NCBI GenBank assembly: GCA_003971905.1
Contig: RSEE01000012.1
Coordinates: 186,001 to 250,000 of the forward strand
Length of the DNA stretch: 64,000 bases
Source: Moniliella sp. 'wahieum'
Lineage: Eukaryota; Basidiomycota; Moniliellomycetes; Moniliellales; Moniliellaceae
Direction: 5' to 3'
Below the pieces are notes generated by a model. That model was not told where the DNA came from. It saw only the letters and a program-made list of their open reading frames with translations, and ran no database searches. The translations under genes and the position numbers were made by a program. Positions 1-11,327 of the stretch are shown piece by piece. Numbering within the stretch: position 1 is the first letter of the stretch; each line of letters begins with the position of its first letter.

Positions 1-3000
1 CAGAGAACCGGAGGGCTTCACGAACGCTGCACATGGCTTCGTGAATGTCCTGTTGCTCGGCGTAGCCGCATTGCCGCTGGAAAGAAAGGTCCAGAGGATG
101 ACCACTAACCAACCGGTCTCCCTCAATCACTCCAATCGTCTTCCGGTCGGCCAGCACATCCAGCAACGTCGTCTTACCTGCCCCACTGGCGCCCATGACT
201 GCGGTGCGCCCGATCAGAGCAAAGGAGAGAAGAGAAGAAGAAGAGGGAATTGTTTGGTAGTTAGTTCGATCTGACCAACCAACAACCCAAACACCCTCCC
301 TATCAAAGGGGGATCTAGGGGAAGAGACGAACAGGAGCAATACGTACGCGCAGTGACGGTGCCCGGCAGACGTATCCATCCACGTTATTGGCAAGCGACG
401 GTGGCCACCTGGGACGGGCACGGTGTATTGAGGTTGGACCAAGTGTAAGGTTGGCCGACGACTTTGAATTCGTTATCTCGACGACTCGCCTCTCAGGGCT
501 TGCTCGACGTTCCTCCAACCGAGCATTCAATTCCTTTTCCTCCTTCGAAGGTGGCTTGGCCACAATCAACGCACTGGCAAACGAGCCTTGGTCTTGCATC
601 TCGATCGCGATGCACGTCATGGCCATAAGCCCACCAACTACAAATAGGATCCCCACGTCGCGCCAGAGGTGGCCGCGCGAAACCCAAATGCGACGTCGAG
701 TACTTTTGGCCTTGGACCGTCGTCTCGCCTTGCGTTGCGCCAGGCAGCGTGCATACCTGGTTCGGGCCCAGACCATGAGTATTCCGGCCCCGAGGAAACG
801 ATTTGGCCGCCATCGCAAGAGAAGGTCAAGTACGTCAATTCGTTAATCAGCAGCGACTCAAAACTATAGTATATACCGCTGCAAGAATTTGAAGAAGAGA
901 AGAGAAGAAGACAAGAGGAGAAAAAAAAGAAAAAGAAAGAGTACCAGGGGGGCTGTCAGTACGTATGCACAAAAGGGGGACGGGACGCAACCCAACCGCG
1001 CAAATGAGGAGAAAACGCACGATCAGGTAGGTGTGAGCCACTTGACGTAGCCGTGCTGCAACTTGAGTGGCTGCACGTATCCGCCCATTGGACCATGATG
1101 AAATCAAGACGGCGGCGAGACGTGCTGCGCCGTAAAGTCGCGGCACATGACACCAACATGGTAAACAGCGTCTTGAACAAAGTAACTGACACGATGATGA
1201 GCCCAGCCGTGAAGAACGCCCGCATTAGACCTAGAACAGGGAATCACCCCACAATACAGAAAAAAAGGAAAAGAGTTAGCGGAAAACCATGGACACACCC
1301 CACACCCAAAAACCACAACAGAATTGCTGGGCAAACCAACCAAAAGCTGTGTTGGGGTGGAGGAGAAGGAGGGGATGAAAAAAACGTACGCAATCCCGCC
1401 ATGAAGTAGAGAATGATCATGAAAATGGTGACGCGCGGAACGGCGATGGGTACATCGGCCAGAATTTGAGACATGGTGCTGCGGCTGGACGGTACATAGT
1501 AAAGGTTAACTGTCGTGCGAGCACGGGCCGGACTGCATTTGAGACGAGAGTTGAGCAAAGGTAGAAAGACTTTGGGTAAGCAACAGAATAAAGATCACGC
1601 GCCGCCTCGGGTAAGAGACCGTTGCTGGTCTGTGGCAACTTGAAGAACAGACCGCCCGTCAAGAGCGCCAATGTGATGGCCGTTGTGTTCCATGAAAATA
1701 TCAAAGGGTCGCCAAGCAAATCTTCATTTCTCGCTGGAACAAGACGTAGACTTGTGTCCAAACGGTACGTTGTACAGACTCTTCCCGCCGGCGTACTTTT
1801 GTTTGCCCTCGCGCACCGATTCGCGGAACTGGACTTGGTTATGGGTATCGTCGCTCACCGATTCGTTGTACCCGTCCCGTTCGGCCACCGTGTTGAGGTA
1901 GGCCTTGCTGTTGCGGTACGCATCCCAGTTCTTCCGGGGTAGAGGGAACATCCTTTTCAGTTTTGCCTTCTTGGTACTCGCGCGTCTTGGGGTCAAAGCA
2001 GGTCGTGATCCAATCGCTCGAGGTGGACCGAGGACGGTCCAGGTAACCGAGATTGACAAAATATTGGCGAGCTTCGTTGCGTGGCCCGTAAAACACGCAC
2101 CGACCTCCTTCGATGACCAAGATCTTGTCGCAAACGTCAAAGATGCCCTCGAGCCTGGTAGGCCGTGAGGAACGAAGTCGTTTGCAGTACATCCGTCAAC
2201 ACCCGAATCGTCTTGGTAAAGTCGAGGGCGGTCGAGGCGTCCAATCCACGCGTCGAATTGTCCCAGCACAACACCGATCCATTGGTGCAACACGTTTCCA
2301 GAATCGATACGCGTTTGCGCTCGCCGCCCGATACGCCGCGCACGGTGGCGCTTCCGACAAGCGTGTTGCGCGTGTGCTCCATGTGGAGCATTTTGAGAAG
2401 CGTAGTGAGCACTTCGGCACGGAACTGTTCCTGCGTGTAGCCGGGGAAGGATCGAGCGGGTTGCTTGAGGCGCAAGATGGTGTCCAGCGTTTGGGCAACG
2501 GTTAGGGTGCATGGTGGTTGTCGTCTTCTTCCGAGTAGACAATCTCGCCGGCATAGTGCTTTTTCACCTCCTCGGGGCTGATGCCACCGTAATTGACTTG
2601 ACCGTCGACGCCCAAAAAGGCATTGCGCTTGTTGGCAATGGCTTGGAGAAAGGTGGAGCACCCGGCCCCGGGACGGCCAATGACCAGTACCAATTCGCCC
2701 GGTTTGGCACATCCGTCAAAGTTTTGAATCAAGAAGCGTTCCTTGGGCGGGAAGGGATTGAGGTGGATGGCCTTGAGAATGGCTAGGAAGGGGCCAATGA
2801 TCTCGTAGAGAGCCATGCTGGGGATGGTGGGCACTTTGAGGTTCTGGCTCGCGGTGCCACGGACCGAGAGGTCGGTCCAGGAGACGCCCAAGCTGCGGAA
2901 CTTCCAGTCGGCCTGCTTGGCATCGTCCGCGTGGCTCAGCAGATAGTCGCGCAGATCAAACTGGCCTTGCTCCTCTGCGTCAGCCTCAATGTCGCGGTCT

Positions 3001-3197
3001 TCGGACTTGAACAAGGAGCGGAAGTGCTTTTGGGCATTGGCAAACGTCTGTTTGGCCTGGGCGACATTGACAGGGTGCGCCTCTTGTGACTGCTGGCGGT
3101 CCAGGGGCTGCTCGTGACGCGGGGAAGAATCGTGGTGGGGCTGAGGAGGGGCGAGACGAGGTGGGCAGGGGTCTTTTCGCCGGTCGGGGTTCTCCAT
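1..3197 (-). CDS. PDR-type ABC transporter (ABCG family), partial at C-terminus
   Basis: Full-size fungal pleiotropic-drug-resistance ABC pump of the plasma membrane, ATP-driven export (family knowledge). Reading from 3197 downward: a hydrophilic N-terminus; NBD1 Walker [10 protein letters not shown] (about 2645-2690) with the Lys-to-Cys change usual in fungal PDR NBD1; signature [10 protein letters not shown] (about 2311-2338); Walker [13 protein letters not shown] (about 2230-2280). Membrane segments follow (about 1690-850), then the pre-NBD2 loop [19 protein letters not shown] near 720-780. A 149-nt intron (199-347, GTACGT...CGCAG) precedes NBD2, whose Walker [13 protein letters not shown] is canonical, with Q-loop [10 protein letters not shown]. 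The rest of NBD2 and TMD2 lie outside the window. The frame breaks several times, for example near 2505 between NHHAP and TLTVAQ, each compatible with one missing base. Start taken at 3197; an alternative N-terminus beginning MSTHNRPSSSPGG in another frame (about 3316) is possible. Confidence 0.85.
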
Positions 3198-6100
3198 GAT
3201 GGTGGGAGAGAGGGTGCGCCGGGTGGGCTGGGGCTGGGCAAGAGGGTGGTGGGCTGGTGCTGGTCGGAGAGGGTGCTGCCGCCGGGGCTGGATGAGGGCC
3301 TGTTGTGGGTGCTCATCCTGGCGGGCGGGCGGGCGGGCAGCGGGGGATGGGGATGGGGATGGGGATGGGGATGGGGACGAGGCAGCAAGGCGGAGGAGGG
3401 AGAGGCGGCGCGGTTAAAACCAAACGCAAGGGGTCGGATGGGCGAGAGGCGCGTGGCGCGAGGGAGGCACTCTAAGCTGCCAGCGCCGCTGCCTCCGCGG
3501 AGGCACCAGAGTGGGGCGCTGCGAGGATGCTAGGACACGACTGGGAGCGCATTGGGCGCCCGTGGGCGTCGCAGCGCGTGTTTGGGGCTGCAGGGGGCAG
3601 CCGCCTACCCATCGAATATCGAATCCACCCCAGGCGCCCGCCCGCCTGCCCCGCTACTTACACTTGCGCCCCCGCCTGCCCGCACATGAGCGCCCTGGTG
3701 CGGCGCTGGCCCTGGATGCGGGCGTGGCACGGGGCAGTGCTGCGGGCGTGGGTGGGTCACATGTCACTCCCGCCCCCTAACGCCTGCCGCGCGGCACAGG
3801 AGCACTGTGCGGCTAAATCCAGACACGCCTGACTCCTGAGCGCCAGCGCCAGACTAGGACTGGCCTGACATGTGACATGTGACAAGAGTACTACACACGA
3901 GGGCGCTAACGCTAGCTGGTCCCTGGCTGATCACGACGCTCATGCGTCGCAGCCATGGCACATGGCCCATGCCCACCACACCTGCCCCTCCCAACAAGCC
4001 CTCGTTGGGTCGCATCGTGCTGCCTCCCACTCCCCCTGGGCCATCATCCCCTTTGAGTTGCTGATTCGCATGCGCCCGCATCGCAGCCACGCCACCGGCA
4101 CGTCCCAATCCACACTGGCCCCCGTCGACGGCCCCATGATAGATAGATTGGATCCACATTTCGCTTGTAGCTTGTGGTCCGCCATCCGTCTCGCAAATAA
4201 ACGCGCGACACCAAGCCTATACCCTTGGCCCAGCAGAGCCCCATCTGGATATGACAAGCGAACAGTGACGAGCGGCAGCGATACAGCCGCCTGGTGCCAG
4301 CCCATCTGCTCTTCCCGCAAGGGCTTTCCATCAGCGCATCAGCCCTATATATACACCCCCTGGTCCATGCCACATGGAGCGGCGTCGGCATCTCTATCCG
4401 AATAGTGGGTGCTCTGATCCCCTCCGAGATAATGCAGCTATTATCATTCGGCGGCGGTGCCTCTCTTCTCCCATCTACTGCTACACCAGCGAATGATAAC
4501 TCTCTTCTCATATTCACGCGCTCACCACACTCATCGAGACCACGGACTCCTTAGCGCTGCGTATCTCTCTTTTCATTCTTCTCGCTCTCTGCTCAGGCAT
4601 GTCCACATCGCATCGATCCTATCTACGCACAACTCTCTTTTTGCCGAAAAAGGTAGATACATACATGGAACCACACAGTACATTATAGCCCACACAGTGA
4701 CCCCACCCCCAGCACACCACACTGCACTCCATGGCACCGCACACCATATCCCGGCTCTCATCTTCCTTAGTTTGTTATTGTTTCTTACTTCACCAATTAT
4801 TTTTGGTCTTTTCGGCCTTGGACGCAGCAAGAGAGCTTTTTAAGTTGAGAGAGCTTGCGGATCTGGACGTCAGTTTCCTGGTCTGTGCGTCTCGTTGACA
4901 TTGTGAGATTCTCTTCCGCTCGCGCCTTTCTCGTTTCTGGCCGAGGGCCGAGACCCTGCCCAATCCTTTGGGTCTTTCTGGGTTGGACTGTCTCCTCCGG
5001 CCTGTGGCTGTGAGTGTGGGAACCTTGCCCTTACAGTTGGTCTGTGCTGCTTTCGGAGAGCCACTTATCTCGATTCCTTTTCTCTTTTCTTTCGTTGTGT
5101 GGTGTCTATTTCGTATAGTTCCTACCTGTATATGACCCTTGATCCATATATATACCCCTTTCCTGGCAGTAACCGGTCATTTCGTCTTCCTTTCGTCTCT
5201 TCCTTGGTCGTCCGTCCTTGTACAACATCCTTGCCAATCTATCCTTGACCCACCAGGCACCTTCCATGTACAATTCATCAGCACAATCCCACCGACTATA
5301 ACTCCAACGACCACTTCTTGGCCCTTGTTTCCAATACCTTTCGACCGGGCACCCATTTGCGTCTCTCTTCAAACTTCAGCTTTCAGCTTTCAGCGTTCAG
5401 TCTCTCCTCCGTACGGGCCTTGCGGTGATCGAGGTGATCCTATATACAAGACTATCTACAAGAAGTTTGAGTTTGAATATCTATGACAGGACCTGTGTGC
5501 TATCCCCTGTCATTTCCTGCGTCAAATCAGCGCATCAGCCGTCAACCTTGCGTCCAACCCTTCAGGACCACAGACTACAGGCAAGCTAGTTTTGCTTCAG
5601 CCGACGATTAAGCCTCAAAGTGAGACGTCTCACCTCGTCTCTATTCGCTCCGTTTGGATCTGCCAGTATAGCTTTCGACGTTCAGGACGCTCAGCGCGCT
5701 CAACGTGTTCAGGCCTCAGGCCTCAGGCCCGACCAACCGTGATGCGTGAGTGGCCTGGCCTCCTTAGGAAAGCACACCTCTAACCTGTAGTCCAGGCTCC
5801 AGTGTGAGGCGCGCCCGTCAAGACACTATCATCGACGCTCAGTCTAAAGAGTAGTATCACGACGAGGCTTACGGAAACGATGCTTTCCCCCTGCCAGATG
5901 CTGAAAGAGAACCCGTTCCGGATTCTAAATAATTGCATTATAGTCGGAGAGTGGTTCCTCTATCGATCTCGACCACCGCCAGCCGTGTGCGACGGTATTT
6001 GCCTTGAATACATTGCGCTCTGTGCACGGGAGCCTGCCCATCCGGACATGCATCCAGTACTCCGGTGGCAACACGACACTGAGCTTGGTCGCCATTTTTT

Positions 6101-6272
6101 GCATGATCTTTGTTCTCATGGTACGCGCTTTGTCCGCCGCCTGCCATGACGAGTCCCAGTATAGTACCAACAAATTCAGGGGTTGGTCTGTGGGCGCCCT
6201 ACCGAGCCGCGACCCAGTCACGAACCTATGGACTTCTGCTGTAGATCTCGCTGGCTGCTCGAGTGAGCATCG
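3198..6272. other. 3-kb intergenic region, no recognisable gene
   Basis: No conserved protein or splice-consistent frame is visible on either strand. The first part is GC-rich; 4440-5480 is pyrimidine-rich with TATA-like strings (CTATATATACA near 4345, ATATATATACC near 5150). The TGACATGTGACATGTGAC motif lies at 3865-3886. Open frames here (up to 177 codons) lack family motifs and are treated as chance. Confidence 0.6.
3348..3380. repeat. GGGGAT hexamer tandem repeat
   Basis: Five to six perfect copies of GGGGAT immediately upstream of the ABC transporter start, in its presumed promoter or 5' leader. Confidence 0.9.
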
Positions 6273-6373
6273 GGGTTCGTGGTGTAGTGGTATCATGCCT
6301 CTTTAGGGTTCTTCCGCGCAGCGCGGTGAAAGACTCGTAGAGGTGGTCCTCGGTTCGATCCCGGGCGGACCCC
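6273..6373 (+). tRNA. tRNA-Pro (AGG) with intron
   Basis: Hand-folded cloverleaf. Acceptor GGGTTCG pairs with CGGACCC (6366-6372), discriminator C6373. U8, A14, G18G19 and A21 are present. Anticodon stem CCTCT (6298-6302) pairs with AGAGG (6339-6343); anticodon AGG at 6305-6307. A 29-nt intron (6309-6337) sits at the canonical position after base 37. T arm CTCGG-TTCGATC-CCGGG. A run of five T at 6374 is a Pol III terminator. Confidence 0.93.
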
Positions 6374-6378
6374 TTTTT
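6374..6378 (+). terminator. Pol III T5 terminator of tRNA-Pro
   Basis: TTTTT begins directly after the discriminator base; a second TTTTT follows a few bases on. Confidence 0.8.
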
Positions 6379-6695
6379 CCCTTTTTACGGAAGACACTTC
6401 TTCTGGTAAAGCGAGCGAGCAGCATGCTTGTCGTAACGGCATGTACAGACTAGTACTGGCCAGCTCTACTTAATTCAGCTCAGGTCTACCCCGTACCTAT
6501 CCGATGGTCTGCTCTGGGCTCCGAACCGACAAAAAGGACAAATGACACATAGCTACCGCCCCGATCGCACCTGGCCCATCTCGCGGAACAAGCTCGGAAC
6601 CGAGTGGGGGAAGATGAGCAATGTAGTACGACCAAAGGCGGGGGAAGGGTGGGGGTGAGGGATCAAGGGTAGATCCAGGATCATGTATGTGATCG

Positions 6696-6780
6696 ATCAA
6701 AGATCAAGAACCAAGAACCAAAAACCAAGAACCAAGGATCAAGGATCAAGAACCAAGGATCAAGAACCAAGGATCATGAT
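6696..6780. repeat. Tandem 7-bp units (AAGAACC / AAGGATC)
   Basis: About twelve alternating 7-bp units, AAGAACC and AAGGATC. The array abuts the 3' end of the SF3B6 gene, and the SF3B6 stop codon (6774-6776) lies at its edge. Confidence 0.85.
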
Positions 6781-7348
6781 CGTGTCTCGTCAGGAATGTG
6801 GTGTTGGGATTTCAGTGCAGCCAAGTCTGCTTGTCGTTTGGCCAGTTCGGCTTTGGCGGTGAGACGTTGGGGCATGTGATAGAGGACGACGATGTAACGG
6901 TCTTGGAGGTGAAATCCATTGAGTTGGTCGACAGCGCGTTTAGCGTCCGCCTGGTCTTCGTATACCACATACGCTGTTCCGCGCGTCTTGGGTCCCGTGC
7001 CCAACCGAATTTGCCGAATCAGTCCGTACCGCCCAAACAACTCGTACAGGTCCGATCCTACCGGGAATCGGACCGATGAATTGGCAACGTACCCCGGCAG
7101 CCACTCAGTCAGCCAACTTGTCCCTCAGCCCACCCAACTTCACTTCACACTCCGCACTCTGCCTTTGGAGAAGAACGAGAGGGAAAGGGGGAGAGAGGAG
7201 AAAGGGGAGAGGAAGGAAGGGCGACGAAAGAAGGGAGAGAGAGAGGAAGGAAGGACAAGGAAGAAAGGCAACGTACCTTGGATGGCATAATTCAAGTTTT
7301 TAACAAACAGCATCCGGGAGTGATTGCGGCCCGCATCGCCAACGACAT
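6774..7348 (-). CDS. SF3B6: Splicing factor 3B subunit 6 (SF3b14a/p14), RRM protein
   Basis: Small RRM subunit of the U2 snRNP SF3b complex; in the family it contacts SF3B1 and lies near the branch-point adenosine. The conserved path is visible: RNP2-like MLFVKNLNYAIQ (about 7277-7315), a 219-nt intron (7058-7276, GTACGT...GGTAG), then GSDLYELFGRYGLIRQIR and RNP1 GTAYVVYEDQADAKRAV. The phase joins cleanly (IQ-G-SDLYELF). The C-terminal basic helix ends HIPDETRS, stop at 6774. Length (about 120 aa) fits the family. The ATG at 7348 opens as MSLAMRAA but needs one base inserted before RMLFVKNL. The preceding poly-C tract and AG (7375-7396) look like a 5' intron acceptor, so a further upstream exon is possible. 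Confidence 0.88.
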
Positions 7349-7376
7349 GGTACGGGGTTGGGGCAGCGACGTGCCT

Positions 7377-7395
7377 GGGGGGGGGGGGGGGGGGG
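7377..7395. repeat. Poly-G/C tract, 19 nt
   Basis: Uninterrupted 19 G on the plus strand. On the minus strand it is poly-C followed directly by AG, so it may be the polypyrimidine tract of a 5' intron of SF3B6. Confidence 0.9.
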
Positions 7396-8498
7396 TAGAG
7401 GAGAAGGAAGGGTGCGGCGGGGGGGGAGAGCAAGAGCAGTGGAACAGAACCCCACGAGAAAAAACCAGTGGTAGGACTGCGGGTTGTGTTGTGTTAATGG
7501 AAGTGGACGTGGAAGTGGAAGTGGTGGTGGGGGTGGTGGTAGTTGGGGTGGCGGTGCAGAGACGAGCAAGAAGGCGGAGGAGGCAACCTACCTTGCTACT
7601 CCCACTCGCGATGGTGGCACTGAAAAACCCAAAAGAGGGCAGATTGAAATGTTGACGGACATGCGCCTCCATCACGTAACACTCGCCCCCTTGCCCTGCC
7701 TGCCCTCTCCCCCCACCCTACTGCAACTTGTGGCGCCTATATAGATACTCTCCCTCCCCCGTCCGCGGATGTTAGATCGTATGGTAGACCTTGGTGGAGC
7801 GAAGGGACATGTGTAAGGACTGGAGCGTGGTCGGGAGCTCGGGGTGCCGGCAGGTCGAATCTTACGATGAGGTCGATTGTTTGGTACCCAAAGGGGGATG
7901 GACGGATGTGCGTGAGTGGGGCTGGCAGTCCTGCGTCCCAGTTCGGTTCAGAGTTTCGGGAGGCACTAGCAACTCTTAGTGATGCGTTACAGGGTCCAGA
8001 AACAGTGACCAGGGAGAAGGGCGCAAGGGATGATGCGCATGCGAAGTCAAGTCGCTCGACTGAGGATGAGAGGCTAAGGGTGAGGATAAGGCTGAAGCAC
8101 AAGGACCTCTCGGCCTCTGTGTCTTTCTACAAGTCAGAATCCTGACCTGACCTGACGTATTGGGGCGGAAGAGCAACCAAGCAACGGGGCAAGTGGGTGT
8201 GCAGAGGCCTCAGACTGAGGATTGAGATGGTTACAGTGGAGCGGTACAAAGAACAAAGAAAAGAGAGGAAAAGTCAAACCAAGCAAAACTCAGGCCTCAG
8301 GGAGGGCAGCAGGCGCGACCGCGAAACAAGACCCGGACGAGACCAAGGGGCGTGGGCGGGTAGGGCAAGGCAGGGCAGGAGTATCAGGTCATGCAATATC
8401 GGGTCCGGGGGGGGGGGGGGGGGGTTGGCTACCTACGTCGGCCCGAGGAAGCGGGGAGACGGTCGTGCGGTGGGTACCGGCGGATGCAGAGGAGGATG
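7396..8498. other. Intergenic region between SF3B6 and the MFS gene
   Basis: Probably promoter and 5' leader of SF3B6 (minus) and the 3' flank of the nodulin-like MFS gene (minus). A possible untranslated first exon of SF3B6 ends at a GTAGGT donor near 7590. Includes an 18-nt poly-G run (8407-8424). No protein-coding signal recognised. Confidence 0.5.
8407..8424. repeat. Poly-G/C tract, 18 nt
   Basis: Eighteen consecutive G on the plus strand, just downstream of the MFS gene. Confidence 0.9.
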
Positions 8499-10514
8499 CT
8501 AAGGACGGCTGAGCAAAGCTGCGAGCGTGGTGAGGCGGAAAGTTTCGCGGTAACACGTTTCGCCTGCCGTGCACTCGGTCGAGGTGCGCGGCGCGGCGCG
8601 ACTTGGTACTGCCGATTGCGAGGGGAGGGGGAGGGGCAGGGCGGAGGTGGCGTGTTTGTCGTACACCCTGGATTGGTACGTACGGTACGGTACGGTGGCA
8701 GTATGATACGTTGGGTGAGTGAGTGAGTGAGTGAGTGAGTGAGTCAGTACCTTACTTTCGCTACGACTGGCCTGGACCTCCCGCGTGCGGAACGTGCGCT
8801 GGCCGACGCACGGTGGGGCAGGACGAATGTGAAGAAGGGACGTACCATCCAAAGTAGAGGTTGAACACGTTACCGCCTGCGGCCGGGGAGAGGGACATGA
8901 TGCCCAATTGGAAGAGAATTTGCTGAGGCCCCAAAGATCGATGGTGAGCGTTGGGCAGAGACCAAAGAGTGTTCCGTACGTGACGCCATTCAAGGCGGAG
9001 ATGAGGCGGAGAGAAGGGACAGTTTGGATGTGGGGGATGTCCAGCCAGGGTAAGATGGCTGTGCCACCGAATGCCATGATGGTCTGGGTGACCAAACAAA
9101 ATACACTGACGGGCACAACGAGGAGGAGGAACTTGCTTGTTTCGGCCTGAGAGACGTACCACCACATCGGCCAACGTACCGTCATCAAGCGGCCCACGGC
9201 ATTGCCTACCGAGATGGAGATGACCTGGCGACCTTGCCACAGACGAAGCGCTTCGTTGTCCGCCTCGTCCCCGACGGCGCGGGGGAGAGAAGGGTCAGCC
9301 TGGCGGAAACGCCATAACGTCTTGGTGATCGTACCGACATTGTTAATCATCAACAGACCACTTCCCGCTACACCCACCATGATCGTAAACAGCAGCACAA
9401 AATCCAGCGTGCGCACCACATCCAACCCACTGATGCTCCGATCTAGAGGGGAGAAGGGGGGGTAGACAGAGGTGCATGGGACGGGAGGGAAGGAAGCAAA
9501 GGCTGGGCATGCTCTGCCTCCACTGCAGTCAACTCGTGCGACGGCGAGGGGACAGGTCTCGTGCGTCCCCGTCTGCCTCGTAGGTGATATGGGAGGACAT
9601 GTGGAGTGGTGACGAGGGGGTACGGAGCAGGAGCAGGATCAGTGATGATCTCCGTCAAGCTACGTGATCCTCGATGGCATGACACGGAAGGAGAGCGAGG
9701 CGAGGAAGAGGAAGAAGAGGAGGAGGAGGTACGAATCGGAGCCGGGCCCGGGCTGTGGGAAAGCCTAGGCCGGACCTGGACCATCTCGTGCCTACGTCCC
9801 TGTGCTGGCTGTATGGTTCCTCGTCCTGTCCGTCCTCAAGAAAGGGGGGAAGGCCGGGCGCGCAGGGGGCGCGGAGGGGTAAAAAGGATGGGGAGGTTGG
9901 TCAGGGAGGTCAAGGGGGACGATGCGTATGCCGCCTGCAGCGCCAATGGCGAAACTGGTTGCGCTGCGAACGCTACGAGCGCAAGGTATTGGCTGGTAGT
10001 GAGGCGCAAGACGTTAGCCATCGTGCTGTACGAGGCGCTCAGTGCATAGCCAGCCAAGGCGATGCCCAGTGCGGTGCCCTGCCGTTCCGGGGCAGCCGAG
10101 CGGGCCAAGGCGTTCATGGCGGCGCCCGAGGCGCCCGAGTTGGCACGCCAGTAAGACAGTGCAGCAGCAGCAGCAGCACATACGTCATCTCGCCCGCCGC
10201 CTTGCCCAGCTGAGCCAGCAGGGCCAGGCCGCCATAGCCGAGCAGGATCAGAGAGAGAACATGCATACAGCGGCCTGGCGGGGCCGGCGCGGTCCAGCAG
10301 AGGGCCCCAGAGGGGCGAGGAGATGTACATGCCGGCATTTCCGGCGAGGCCAAGCAGGTTGATCTGCACGCCGCTGAGGGAGAGCGCGGACTGGAGCTGC
10401 GGGGCCCAGGCGGAGAAGGGCGTAGTTGGAGCCGGCGGACATGGACACGAGCACGGCGGCGGCGAGGAGGAGGAGGAAGGCGTGCTTGCGCCTGCGGGTG
10501 TGCATGGGGTGCAT
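8499..10514 (-). CDS. Nodulin-like MFS transporter
   Basis: Multipass transporter of the nodulin-like major-facilitator group (yeast YMR155W/Mch1 relatives); substrate unknown. From 10514: MHPMHTRRRKHAFLLLLAA opens the first membrane span; then APQLQSALSLSGVQINLLGL and AGNAGMYISSPLWGPLLDRA, the family's loop 2-3 signature. The C-terminal half begins LDFVLLFTIMVGVAGSGLLM with INNVGTITKTLW, continues GRLMTVRWP and NGVTYGTLFGLCPTLTIDLW, and, after a frame break, SLSPAAGGNVFNLYFG. A GTACGT donor near 8845 ends this exon. The last exon carries CTAGETCYRETFRLTTLAAL, the usual cysteine-bearing end of fungal members, stop at 8499. An intron near 8715-8745 holds a GAGT microsatellite. Several one-base frame breaks. 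Start chosen because the membrane span follows directly. Confidence 0.78.
8714..8744. repeat. GAGT microsatellite
   Basis: About seven copies of the tetranucleotide GAGT, inside a probable intron of the MFS gene. Confidence 0.9.
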
Positions 10515-11327
10515 GGGGGCGGGGGAGGGCGCGGGGGGCGGCCGGGGGCAGGCGCGGAGGCGAGCGGGACATACTCCACGCGGGGGGCATGGCGAGGCGG
10601 GGCGGCGGGCGATGGGGGCGGCGAGGCGGGCGGCGGCGGTGCACTCAACGTGGCGCCCCGCGGGTGCGCAGGCGAGGCGGCGAGCAAGCAGCTGCTCGCA
10701 GCCGCCTGAGCATGCCAGAGCGTGCCAGTGCCCCCTCCACGCAGCCCCCCATCACGTGCCCCGCGGCACGTGACCAGGTGTTGCTTGCCGGTGGCACGCG
10801 TCGGCTGCCGCTGCTTGGCCTCCATCGCCACCGCCACCGCCTCCATGTCCACCTCCTCCCCGCGCTGTCGACCAAGGCACGCCACTACCAGCACCTCGGG
10901 CCCGCCTCGTCGCCCTCACCGCCGCCGTCGACACCGCCGCTCCACCATCGACACGGCGGCAAACCAAACGCAGGTGATGGCCGAGAGGCGACGTACCAAG
11001 CCAGTCTGTGCGTAGCCGTCCTCGTCTCTGGCTCCTCTGGTCTCGCGTCTCGCGTCTTGCGTCTCTCATCTGACCCGGCCCGTTCCCAGGTTCATGGCCT
11101 CTCTTGACCAGGTCGACGAGGTGGCCGCCACGTCGGCCGCCGCGCATCCCACCGCCGCACCAGCGTTACTTCATGAATCCTCTCTCGTCCTGCACCCATC
11201 CCCGCCTCATCACACAAACCTAACTCCATAGGGAACCAGAACTACCCGCCGGACGGACGCGCAGGGAAAGCGATTGTATAGCGTAGAGTCTGCGAGTGCT
11301 ACCGTGACGGAGACCCGACCGGCGCTT
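10515..11327. other. Intergenic region between MFS and sorting-nexin genes
   Basis: GC-rich DNA upstream of the MFS gene and downstream of the sorting-nexin gene (both minus strand). Open frames here are proline/arginine-rich and show no family motif. CACGTG-type strings near 10752-10773 could be regulatory. Confidence 0.45.

Noticed and set aside
5880-6306. Small frames on both strands immediately before tRNA-Pro
   Set aside because: They run into the tRNA gene and have no conserved features.
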